Of a DNA stretch of 64,000 bases, positions 8,739 to 16,540 are shown in pieces; positions within the stretch are counted from its first letter, which is position 1; each line of letters starts with the position of its first letter. Under the pieces are notes generated by a model that worked only from the letters and a program-made list of their open reading frames with translations, was not told the origin of the DNA and did no database searches. Made by a program: the position numbers and the translations under genes. The stretch is from Viridibacillus arenosi (GTDB lineage: Bacteria; Bacillota; Bacilli; Bacillales_A; Planococcaceae): positions 310,001 to 374,000 of the forward strand of contig NZ_MSPW01000001.1 in NCBI RefSeq assembly GCF_001955655.1. Reading direction: 5' to 3'.

Positions 8739-11354
8739 ATGGGGCAAGAAATTAATTCTCGAGAACAAAGAAGAAAAATGCGAGAACAACAACAAAAGAA
8801 GCAAAAAAAACCAATGAAAGTTTGGCTTAAACGTCTTTTAATAGCAATAGTATCAGTTGGTATTGTTTTATTTATTGCAGGCGCTACATTATTTGCATAT
8901 TATGCAGCTACCGCACCTGACTTGGATGAAGAATTATTAAAGGATCCTGTATCATCTCAATTCTATGATTCTGACGGGAAAGTATTTTATACGATGGGAT
9001 TAGAAAAGCGAGAACACGTAGCTTACGAAGACATCCCGACAGAAATGCGCGACGCTATTTTGGCGACGGAAGATGTTCGCTTCTTTAGTCACCACGGAAT
9101 TGATTTTTATCGCCTTGGCGGTGCTATTCTAGCCAATTTACGACATGGTTTTGGTGCACAAGGTGCGAGTACATTAACACAACAAGTTATTAAAAACTCA
9201 TTTTTACAAAATGAAAAAACACTTAAGCGTAAAGCACAAGAAGCTTATTTAGCTATCCAATTAGAGCGTGAGTACTCTAAAGAAGAAATTTTCGAAATGT
9301 ATTTCAACAAAGTATTAATGTCCGGCCGTATTTATGGATACGGAACTGCCTCTAAATACTTCTATGGGAAAGAGTTAAAGGATCTAAAATTAGAAGAAAT
9401 GGCTCTTCTAGCAGGTATGTCGCAGTTACCGAATGCATATAATCCATTCAAATATCCAGAATATGCTGAAAAACGTCGTAATACAGTTTTAGGATTAATG
9501 TATCAACACAAAAAGATTACAAAAGAACAAATGGAAGCAGCAAAAAAAGTCGATGTTGAAGTTGGACTATTACCTGAAAACAAACGTAAAACTGCATCAA
9601 CGTCAAAATATGACGCGTATATCGACGTGGTCTTAAAAGAACTAGCTGAAAATGGTGATGGGAAATTATTGGAGGAAGGTATTAATGTCTATACAACATT
9701 AGATTCTTCTGCTCAAAAAATTGTCGAGACTACTATGAATTCAGATATATTCCCTACAAAAGAGATTCAATCTGGGATGGCAGTAGTTGATACTGAGACC
9801 GGAGCGATAGTAGCTATCGGTGGTGGACGTGATTATGGTCCTGAACGTGGTTTAAACTATGCTGAGGCTATTAAAAATCAACCGGGTTCGACAATGAAAC
9901 CAATTATGGACTATGGTCCTGCAATCGAAAATTTAAAATATTCGACAGGACAAACTATTACCGATGAAAAAATGTTCTACACAGGTTCTTCTAAACAAAT
10001 TAATAACTTTGATAAAATGTATAAAGGTGATATGACCCTTCGCGAAGCACTTTATACTTCTCGTAATGTACCAGCTGTGAAACTTTTAAAAGAAGTGGGA
10101 ACAGATAAAGCGAAGAAATTTATCAATAATCTTGGTATTGAAGCAGACGAAATTTATGAATCTGATGCTATCGGTGGCGGTAAAATCAGCTTATCTCCTA
10201 TTGAAATGGCAGGAGCATATGCTGCATTTGGGAATAACGGTATTTACACTACTCCACATTCTATTAAGAAAATTGTCTATCGTGATGGAAAAACTGCAAA
10301 ATCATATACACCAGACCCAACACCTGCTATGAATGATTACACTGCATATATGGTAACTGATATGCTACGTGATGTAGTTGGTCCAAAATACGGTGCATCT
10401 GGAACTGCGGCAGCTATTCCAGGCTTAGATATTGCGGGTAAAACAGGTACTACAAACTACGGTGCAGATGAATTCCAAAAATATAACCTACCTGAATCGG
10501 CAGTTCCAGATTCTTGGTTCGCAGGATATTCAAGTAAGTATTCCATTTCTGTATGGAGTGGATATACAAACCGTAAAGATCCAATTACTACAACAGATGA
10601 ACGATTATTGCCACAAAGATTATTTAAAACAGTAATGAGCCAAATTTCAGCGAATACAACAACACCAAACTTTAAAAAACCAAATTCAGTTGTAGAAGCT
10701 AAAATTGTGAAAGGTTCAAAACCGTTGCAATTAGCAAGTTCTAGTACACCAGCAGATAGAACTTCAACTGAATTATTCGTTAAAGGAACGGTCCCTACAA
10801 ATACTGCTCCTGTAGAAGAAGTTGAAAAGTTGGAAGCACCTACTGACTTAAAAGCAACGTTCGACGAAGAGGCAAATGCAATTAACTTATCTTGGGCGCA
10901 TAAAGAACCTAAAGATAAGAGCGTTAGCTTCGAAGTTTCAGTGTCGGTAGATGGTGGTGGTGAACAAAAACTAACTCAAACGAGTGATAAGGCGTACACT
11001 TATAGCACACCTCAAGATGGTAAAACATATGTCTTCTCAGTAATAGCGATTGCAGATGATGAGAAGAGTGCGGCTGCCTCGACATCCATTCAGATTAAGA
11101 CGGCACCTCCTGAAGAGGAAGTAACGCCTCCAGAAGAAAATGAACAGCCTGAAGTGCCTGAAATACCTGTTGTACCAGAGGAACCTACTGAAGATGATAA
11201 TGGTAATAACAACCCTGATAACGGTACACCACCTGTAGATAATAACGATGGAATAAAACCTGATGAAGATGAAGAAGAAGTCGATACGAGTGGCACGAAC
11301 GATGACAATAGTAATGACAATAAACAAGCAATAAACAGTAACGATCAATATTAA
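8739..11354 (+). CDS. ponA: Class A penicillin-binding protein 1 (transglycosylase/transpeptidase)
   Basis: An 871-aa bifunctional peptidoglycan synthase. A short basic cytoplasmic N terminus is followed by a TM helix (about residues 30-52), a GT51 transglycosylase domain (TEDVRFFSHHGID; GASTLTQQVIKN; KEEIFEMYFNKV), a transpeptidase domain with the active-site motif GSTMKP (SxxK), SRN and KTGT, then a fibronectin-III-like domain (about 695-785) and a long Pro/Glu/Asp/Asn-rich acidic tail. Start: an in-frame TTG at 8715 exists, but the SD GTGAGGAG (8725-8732) lies inside that extension, so the ATG at 8739 is the start. Eleven bp and more after recU; ends in a strong terminator shared with ypoC. 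Confidence 0.96.
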   Translation: MGQEINSREQRRKMREQQQKKQKKPMKVWLKRLLIAIVSVGIVLFIAGATLFAYYAATAPDLDEELLKDPVSSQFYDSDGKVFYTMGLEKREHVAYEDIPTEMRDAILATEDVRFFSHHGIDFYRLGGAILANLRHGFGAQGASTLTQQVIKNSFLQNEKTLKRKAQEAYLAIQLEREYSKEEIFEMYFNKVLMSGRIYGYGTASKYFYGKELKDLKLEEMALLAGMSQLPNAYNPFKYPEYAEKRRNTVLGLMYQHKKITKEQMEAAKKVDVEVGLLPENKRKTASTSKYDAYIDVVLKELAENGDGKLLEEGINVYTTLDSSAQKIVETTMNSDIFPTKEIQSGMAVVDTETGAIVAIGGGRDYGPERGLNYAEAIKNQPGSTMKPIMDYGPAIENLKYSTGQTITDEKMFYTGSSKQINNFDKMYKGDMTLREALYTSRNVPAVKLLKEVGTDKAKKFINNLGIEADEIYESDAIGGGKISLSPIEMAGAYAAFGNNGIYTTPHSIKKIVYRDGKTAKSYTPDPTPAMNDYTAYMVTDMLRDVVGPKYGASGTAAAIPGLDIAGKTGTTNYGADEFQKYNLPESAVPDSWFAGYSSKYSISVWSGYTNRKDPITTTDERLLPQRLFKTVMSQISANTTTPNFKKPNSVVEAKIVKGSKPLQLASSSTPADRTSTELFVKGTVPTNTAPVEEVEKLEAPTDLKATFDEEANAINLSWAHKEPKDKSVSFEVSVSVDGGGEQKLTQTSDKAYTYSTPQDGKTYVFSVIAIADDEKSAAASTSIQIKTAPPEEEVTPPEENEQPEVPEIPVVPEEPTEDDNGNNNPDNGTPPVDNNDGIKPDEDEEEVDTSGTNDDNSNDNKQAINSNDQY

Positions 11355-11360
11355 CAATAT

Positions 11361-11407
11361 GAAAAGAGCAGCAACCTCCAATAGAGATTGCTGCTCTTTC
11401 TTTTATA
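11361..11407. terminator. Bidirectional terminator between convergent ponA and ypoC
   Basis: Stem AAAGAGCAGCAA / TTGCTGCTCTTT with A-rich left and T-rich right flanks (TCTTTTATAT), so it can stop transcription from both directions. It lies between the stops of ponA (11354) and ypoC (11418). Confidence 0.8.
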
Positions 11408-11417
11408 TATTTACCTG

Positions 11418-11771
11418 TCAATCCTTTTTAAGGCGTAAACGAGCCATTCTCTTTTTCGTTTCAATAAACAATTCATCTAGTTGACGATAACAAGCATACT
11501 GACCAGGTCTTCGTTTAATAAATTGCAAACGCTCAGCACCATTAATCGGTAAAGCTTCATATTCATCGGATAGTTGTATACTCTCCGTTGTAACATTAGA
11601 GGCATTTATGATAAACGATTCATATAAATAGATTCCTTTTTGCATAATATCTTTTGCTTTGCCATCACGGGCTGCATGTGAACTATGGATTTCTGCACGT
11701 AATATCTCCCAGTCAGCTAGCCATTGGTCAACTTGTTCTTTTGATATAGCCTCTTTTCGGCATACTATCAT
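11418..11771 (-). CDS. ypoC: YpoC family protein, unknown function
   Basis: A 117-aa soluble, mostly helical protein with a conserved-looking motif RRPGQYACYRQLDELF at about residues 84-99. It matches YpoC by position (downstream of nth, convergent with ponA) and size. The start ATG overlaps the nth stop by 4 bp (ATGA), showing tight translational coupling. No catalytic motif is recognised. Confidence 0.8.
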   Translation of the reverse strand: MIVCRKEAISKEQVDQWLADWEILRAEIHSSHAARDGKAKDIMQKGIYLYESFIINASNVTTESIQLSDEYEALPINGAERLQFIKRRPGQYACYRQLDELFIETKKRMARLRLKKD

Positions 11772-12427
11772 CTCTTAACAAGACCTTTCTTATCGCGTTT
11801 TTGCCCTTCTCTACAAACGTCAAAAAGTGGGCATACTTGGCATTGCGGATTTTGTGATTTACAGTGATAACGTCCAAAAAAAATTAACTGATGATGTGTT
11901 TTTGACCATTTTTCAATTGGAGTTTTTTTCATCACCGTTTCTTCAACTTGCAACACTGAGTCTTTCCAACGACATAAACCTAATCGTTTTGCGACTCTTT
12001 CGACATGGGTATCTACTGCGAGTGCTGGAACGTCAAATGCAACAGACAAGACAACGTTCGCTGTTTTTCGCCCAACTCCTGGTAATGTAACAAGCAGCTC
12101 CCTATTGGCAGGGATTTCACCGTTAAATTCCGTTAATAGAATATGGCACAGCTTTTGAATATTTTTAGCCTTACTACGGAACAATCCAATAGAGCGAATA
12201 TCTTGCTCTAATTCTTCTAAAGGTACTGCTAAATAATCTTCTGGTGTTTTATATTTTCGAAACAACTTTGCTGTAACTTTATTAACTAAAACATCCGTGC
12301 ATTGCGCAGATAGTAATGTGGCTATCGTTAATTCGAAAGGATTATCATGTACTAGCTCACAATGAGCATCCGGAAACATCTTTTCCATTTCCTCTAAGCA
12401 ATAATCCCATTGTTTCTTCGTTAACAT
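11768..12427 (-). CDS. nth: Endonuclease III (DNA glycosylase/AP lyase)
   Basis: A 219-aa base-excision repair enzyme removing oxidised pyrimidines. It shows the helix-hairpin-helix LPGVGRKTANVV containing the catalytic Lys, the catalytic Asp in AVDTHVERV, and the 4Fe-4S ligands C-x6-C-x2-C-x5-C near the C terminus. The open frame extends to 12460, but GGGAGG sits 6 nt before the ATG at 12425-12427, so this is the start; it lies 11 bp after the dnaD stop. Confidence 0.96.
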   Translation of the reverse strand: MLTKKQWDYCLEEMEKMFPDAHCELVHDNPFELTIATLLSAQCTDVLVNKVTAKLFRKYKTPEDYLAVPLEELEQDIRSIGLFRSKAKNIQKLCHILLTEFNGEIPANRELLVTLPGVGRKTANVVLSVAFDVPALAVDTHVERVAKRLGLCRWKDSVLQVEETVMKKTPIEKWSKTHHQLIFFGRYHCKSQNPQCQVCPLFDVCREGQKRDKKGLVKR

Positions 12428-12438
12428 GTGTACCTCCC

Positions 12439-13161
12439 TTATTCGCGTTCTTCTAGCCAATTGTAAAATGGCACTTTTTTTGTTGGTTGTGGTTCAACAT
12501 GTGTTGGTTGTGGTCGTGAGGGTAACGTATTTTGCCGGAAATTTTGTGCTAGTTTTTCGGCATCTTTTGGTGTTTTGACATTTTTCTTTTTCCATTCGAA
12601 TAGTATCCTGTCCACATAACGTAAGCTTAGCTTTTGTGATAAGACAGCTTCAATTAATGCTTTGCGAATCACTTCTGGAGAATGACCATCTTGATCTAGC
12701 CACATTGAAATTGTTTCAGATTCCATCGGTGAAAGAAATCGTCCAAATTCTTGTTCAAATAAATTGAACAACTCGCCTTCTTTTAACTTCGAGCTCACTT
12801 CTACCTTTTTCACTGTTTTTTCCGTCATACAGTCGACTAAACGCGCCCATAATGGCTGTAAATTAAATGTTTCAAATAATACACCGTGCTCGTCCACTTT
12901 TTGTAAAATTTCTATAAAACCTTTTTGCATCATTCTTTGTAAACTGGAGGCTATTTCATCCTCAGTTAATTGCATGCGATTTGCTATATCTGTTGGTGTT
13001 GGAAACGTATTCCCTTCTTCATGAAATGCAGTTAAATGCATAATAAGCATGGCGTCTAAATCTTGGATGCCTAACTCCTTATAAAACTTAAAAAAAAGCT
13101 GAGAAATAGTAACATTTCCCTGCTCTATCCAAATTCGGAGTCGATCAGCTTCGTTCGTCAT
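12439..13161 (-). CDS. dnaD: DNA replication initiation/restart protein DnaD
   Basis: A 240-aa protein with the winged-helix N-terminal DDBH1 domain (about 1-100) and the C-terminal DDBH2 domain (about 130-200) ending in the conserved YxxxxLxxW-type helix (SLRYVDRILFEWKKKNV). It loads the replicative helicase together with DnaB/DnaI in Firmicutes. Start ATG has GGGGAG upstream. The dnaD-nth-ypoC order is conserved in bacilli. Confidence 0.94.
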   Translation of the reverse strand: MTNEADRLRIWIEQGNVTISQLFFKFYKELGIQDLDAMLIMHLTAFHEEGNTFPTPTDIANRMQLTEDEIASSLQRMMQKGFIEILQKVDEHGVLFETFNLQPLWARLVDCMTEKTVKKVEVSSKLKEGELFNLFEQEFGRFLSPMESETISMWLDQDGHSPEVIRKALIEAVLSQKLSLRYVDRILFEWKKKNVKTPKDAEKLAQNFRQNTLPSRPQPTHVEPQPTKKVPFYNWLEERE

Positions 13162-13189
13162 TATCGAACTCCCCTTTTTTGTCTGAAAA

Positions 13190-13230
13190 TTAACAAGAAG
13201 AATCGCAATAAATTGCGGTTCTTCTTGTTA
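13190..13230 (-). terminator. Terminator downstream of asnS
   Basis: Stem TAACAAGAAGAA / TTCTTCTTGTTA with an inner CGCAAT / ATTGCG pair, giving a nearly perfect 17-bp hairpin. On the minus strand it is followed by ATTTTC and then TTTTTT after 10 nt. It separates asnS from dnaD. Confidence 0.7.
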
Positions 13231-13288
13231 GGTGTTATTAATTGATTTCGTTACTTGTCGCGGCTAAATTGTCCACTTTAGCAATTAA

Positions 13289-14584
13289 TCAAGGATATAG
13301 TCTATTTAGTAAACGTGGGAATGGGATTGATTCACGTACGTGTTCTGCTCCTGTAATCCATGCTACTGTTCTTTCTAAGCCAAGACCGAAACCTGAGTGT
13401 GGTACTGATCCTTGTTCACGTAGGTCTAGGTACCAAGCATATGCACTTTCATCTAAATCATGTTCTTTTAAACGTTGTTTCATTAACTCAAAATCATGTA
13501 CACGTTCAGAGCCACCGATGATTTCACCGTAGCCTTCTGGTGCAATTAAATCAGCACATAATACAACGTCATCACGGTCTGGATGTGGTTGCATATAGAA
13601 CGGTTTAATCCCTACTGGGTAGCATGTGATAAAGACCGGTTTATCATAATGTTCAGCAATTGCTGTTTCGTGAGGGGCACCAAAATCTTCTCCCCACTCG
13701 ATATCATCGAAACCTTTTTCATGTAAAAGCTTGATTGCATCATCATAAGAAATACGTGGGAAAGGTGCTTGAATATGTTCTAATTTAGATGTATCGCGAC
13801 CTAAACGTTCTAATTCAATTTTACAGTTTTTAAGAACTGATTGTACGATGTAAGAAACATATTGTTCTTGCACTTCTAAGCTTTCATCGTGTTCAACAAA
13901 AGCCATTTCCGGCTCAATCATCCAGAACTCGATTAAGTGACGACGAGTTTTGGATTTCTCTGCACGGAATGTTGGACCAAATGAGAATACTTTTCCTAAT
14001 GCCATTGCAGCTGCTTCCATATACAACTGGCCAGATTGAGAAAGATATGCATCTTGATCGAAATATTTTGTATGGAACAGTTCTGATGTTCCTTCAGGAG
14101 CTGATCCAGTTAAAATCGGTGGGTCAACTTTTGTAAAACCATTATCGTTAAAGAATTCATATGTTGCACGGATGATTTCATTACGAACTTTCATAATTGC
14201 GTGTTGTTTACGAGAACGTAACCATAAGTGACGGTTGTCCATTAGGAACTCAATACCGTGCTCTTTAGGTGTGATTGGGTAATTATTTGCTTCAGAAATT
14301 ACTTCAATCTCTTTTACTTGTAGCTCATATCCAAATGCCGAGCGTTCGTCTTTTGTTACTTCACCGACTACATAAAGAGATGATTCTTGATGTAAGCCTT
14401 TAGCAGTTACAAATACTTCTTCAGGTACTTCAGCTTTTACTACTACGCCTTGGACAAATCCTGAACCATCACGTAATTGTAAAAATGCAATCTTACCGCT
14501 TGAACGTTTATTTGCAAGCCAAACACCTAATTTAACTGTTTCGCCAACGTGATTTGACATGTCTTGAATTCGAATTTTCTTCAT
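13289..14584 (-). CDS. asnS: Asparaginyl-tRNA synthetase
   Basis: A 431-aa class IIb aminoacyl-tRNA synthetase. It has an N-terminal OB-fold anticodon-binding domain (about 1-105), motif 2 ([20 protein letters not shown]) and motif 3 ([12 protein letters not shown]). Length equals the family norm. The open frame begins further upstream, but AGGAGG 6 nt before the ATG at 14582-14584 fixes the start. It follows aspB by 71 bp, the conserved aspB-asnS order; aspartate/asparagine metabolism is the shared theme. Confidence 0.97.
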   Translation of the reverse strand: MKKIRIQDMSNHVGETVKLGVWLANKRSSGKIAFLQLRDGSGFVQGVVVKAEVPEEVFVTAKGLHQESSLYVVGEVTKDERSAFGYELQVKEIEVISEANNYPITPKEHGIEFLMDNRHLWLRSRKQHAIMKVRNEIIRATYEFFNDNGFTKVDPPILTGSAPEGTSELFHTKYFDQDAYLSQSGQLYMEAAAMALGKVFSFGPTFRAEKSKTRRHLIEFWMIEPEMAFVEHDESLEVQEQYVSYIVQSVLKNCKIELERLGRDTSKLEHIQAPFPRISYDDAIKLLHEKGFDDIEWGEDFGAPHETAIAEHYDKPVFITCYPVGIKPFYMQPHPDRDDVVLCADLIAPEGYGEIIGGSERVHDFELMKQRLKEHDLDESAYAWYLDLREQGSVPHSGFGLGLERTVAWITGAEHVRESIPFPRLLNRLYP

Positions 14585-14655
14585 ATAGACCTCCTGCAAT
14601 TTAAACAATTTTGCAGACTGCCTATATATAGACAATCTGCTTAATTGTTAGAGTA

Positions 14656-15849
14656 TTAATCTTGCCATTTAGATTTAACAAATTTATCCATTCTTGAAAC
14701 AGCTTCTTCTAATGCTTCTAAAGAAGTTGCATACGAAAGGCGAACTGTTTTTTCAGCTCCAAAGCCAGAACCAGGAATTACAGCAACATTTGCTTCTTCT
14801 AATAAAGCTTTAGCAAATGCATCAACAGATTCATAACCTGTTTTAGCTGCCGCTTCTGATACATCTGGTAGTAAGTAGAATGCGCCTTCTGGTTTCAACA
14901 CGTGGAAGCCAGGGATTGCATTTAATTTTGGATAAATTTCTGTTAAACGTGATTCAAAAGCTTGACGCATTTCTTCTACTGCATCTTGTGGCCCATTATA
15001 AGCTTCAATAGTTGCATATTGTGCTGTAGTCGTTGCATTAGAAGTTGAGTGACTAGCTAAGTCAGTCATTGCTTTAATGATTTCAGCATTACCTGCTGCA
15101 TAACCAATACGCCATCCTGTCATAGAGTGAGATTTTGCTACACCGTTAATGACCATTGTACGTGCTTTTACACTATCTGAAAGTTGTGCGATTGAGAAAT
15201 GTTTAACTCCATTATATACAAGTTTTTCATAAATTTCGTCTGACACGATTAGAATGTCTGCTTCTTCACAAACTGCAGCAATTTCAGCTAATTCTTCTTT
15301 TGTATAAACCATACCAGTAGGGTTACTTGGTGAGTTTAAAATAAGTGCACGTGTTTTATCAGTAATAGCACCGCGAAGTTGTTCAGCTGTAACTTTGTAT
15401 TGTTGTTCTGATGTAGCTTCTAAATGTACAGGTACACCGCCAGCTAACTTCACTTGTTCTGGATAACTTACCCAATAAGGAATTGGGATAATTACTTCAT
15501 CTCCAGGGTTTAATAACACTTGGAACAGTGTATAAAGGACATGTTTCGCACCCACACCAACCATAACTTCGTTTGGTGCATAAGTAAGATTATTGTCTCT
15601 TTCTAACTTAGCAATAATAGCTTGTTTTAATGCTGGTAGACCGCCAGCAGGTGTATATTTTGTGAAGCCTTTCATCATAGAGTCTGCAGCTGCATCTAAA
15701 ATGTTTTTTGGTGTGTTAAAATCAGGCTCACCCGCGCCTAATCCAATAACATCAATTCCTTGATCCTTCAATTCTTTTGCTTTAGCTGTAATTGCTAGAG
15801 TTGTTGAAGGTGTTAATGTTTTTACACGGTCTGCTAAATGCTGTTTCAA
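14656..15849 (-). CDS. aspB: Aspartate aminotransferase (PLP, fold type I)
   Basis: A 397-aa class I aminotransferase that interconverts aspartate + 2-oxoglutarate and oxaloacetate + glutamate. Features: GLGAGEPDFNTP N-terminal substrate loop, NSPSNPTG, DEIYEKLVY and the PLP lysine in VAKSHSMTGWRIGY (about residue 237). The arginine that binds the alpha-carboxylate is in TVRLSYA. Sits between ypmB and asnS in the conserved order. Confidence 0.95.
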   Translation of the reverse strand: MKQHLADRVKTLTPSTTLAITAKAKELKDQGIDVIGLGAGEPDFNTPKNILDAAADSMMKGFTKYTPAGGLPALKQAIIAKLERDNNLTYAPNEVMVGVGAKHVLYTLFQVLLNPGDEVIIPIPYWVSYPEQVKLAGGVPVHLEATSEQQYKVTAEQLRGAITDKTRALILNSPSNPTGMVYTKEELAEIAAVCEEADILIVSDEIYEKLVYNGVKHFSIAQLSDSVKARTMVINGVAKSHSMTGWRIGYAAGNAEIIKAMTDLASHSTSNATTTAQYATIEAYNGPQDAVEEMRQAFESRLTEIYPKLNAIPGFHVLKPEGAFYLLPDVSEAAAKTGYESVDAFAKALLEEANVAVIPGSGFGAEKTVRLSYATSLEALEEAVSRMDKFVKSKWQD

Positions 15850-15867
15850 GTTAATCTTCCCCTTTTT

Positions 15868-16350
15868 TTACAAGTTCAAAATACGCTTCCACCACTGTCC
15901 GTTTTCGAACATAATGTAAACATAATTTAGTTTATCCTCTTGATTAAGATACGTAATTTCCCATACAACGCCGGGCTCTTCTATACCTAGTTTGGTATGA
16001 AGGATTTCTTTCACGTTATCCTTTTTCGACACTACAGAAAGTGCTTCTTTTTCAGAAGTGCCATCCTCCATTAAAACTTCTTCTAGCTTTGCCTTACCAT
16101 CATCTTTTGGAACAAACACAGCTTTTTTCTTTCCTGCCTTATCTGTTCCTATTACCGTAACATACGGTTTCTTACCGTTATATACATATGTATCGGTGAC
16201 AGTCACAAGCTTATCTGCATCAATCACAAATTGCTTAGCGTCTTTCTCCGAACTGTAAAACGGTGAATAAGATTTCCAAGCAACTATAACGACAATTGAT
16301 AACGACAGGATTAACAAAAATATCGTAAAGAACTTGATCCAATTTTTCAT
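15868..16350 (-). CDS. ypmB: YpmB-like membrane-anchored protein
   Basis: A 160-aa protein with one N-terminal TM helix (about residues 7-27) and an extracellular part with PepSY-like repeats (FVIDADKLVTVTDTYVYNG), matching the YpmB family (DUF5590). Start ATG has GGTGAT immediately upstream. It lies between aspB and dinG as in B. subtilis. Function unknown. Confidence 0.85.
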   Translation of the reverse strand: MKNWIKFFTIFLLILSLSIVVIVAWKSYSPFYSSEKDAKQFVIDADKLVTVTDTYVYNGKKPYVTVIGTDKAGKKKAVFVPKDDGKAKLEEVLMEDGTSEKEALSVVSKKDNVKEILHTKLGIEEPGVVWEITYLNQEDKLNYVYIMFENGQWWKRILNL

Positions 16351-16359
16351 TATATCACC

Positions 16360-16518
16360 TTACGTTTCATTTATCGTGAAGATAGGCTTCATATTGCTTT
16401 CTATTAAATGCGGTGACTCTGACATCGAAATGGCTTTACATAACGCATTTTCTAGTTGATTGAAGCTCGGCTGAAAACATATCTTACTAGCTGATCGTAC
16501 TTCAAATTGTCTTTCCAT
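16360..16518 (-). CDS. Small hypothetical protein between dinG and ypmB
   Basis: A 52-codon frame from the ATG at 16516-16518: MERQFEVRSASKICFQPSF and a C-terminal half ending in KPIFTINET. AGGT lies 8 nt upstream, and the stop is 9 bp before the ypmB start, so it would sit in the dinG-ypmB-aspB operon at the place where B. subtilis has ypmA. I do not recognise the sequence. It could be a short real gene or chance; coding looks plausible but support is modest. Confidence 0.45.
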   Translation of the reverse strand: MERQFEVRSASKICFQPSFNQLENALCKAISMSESPHLIESNMKPIFTINET

Positions 16519-16540
16519 ATGATCGACCTGCTTTCTATCC

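Noticed and set aside
11037-11421. Three antisense frames opposite the ponA tail, one Ser-rich
   Set aside because: They mirror the low-complexity acidic Pro/Glu/Asp/Asn tail of ponA in other frames; no SD and no family resemblance.
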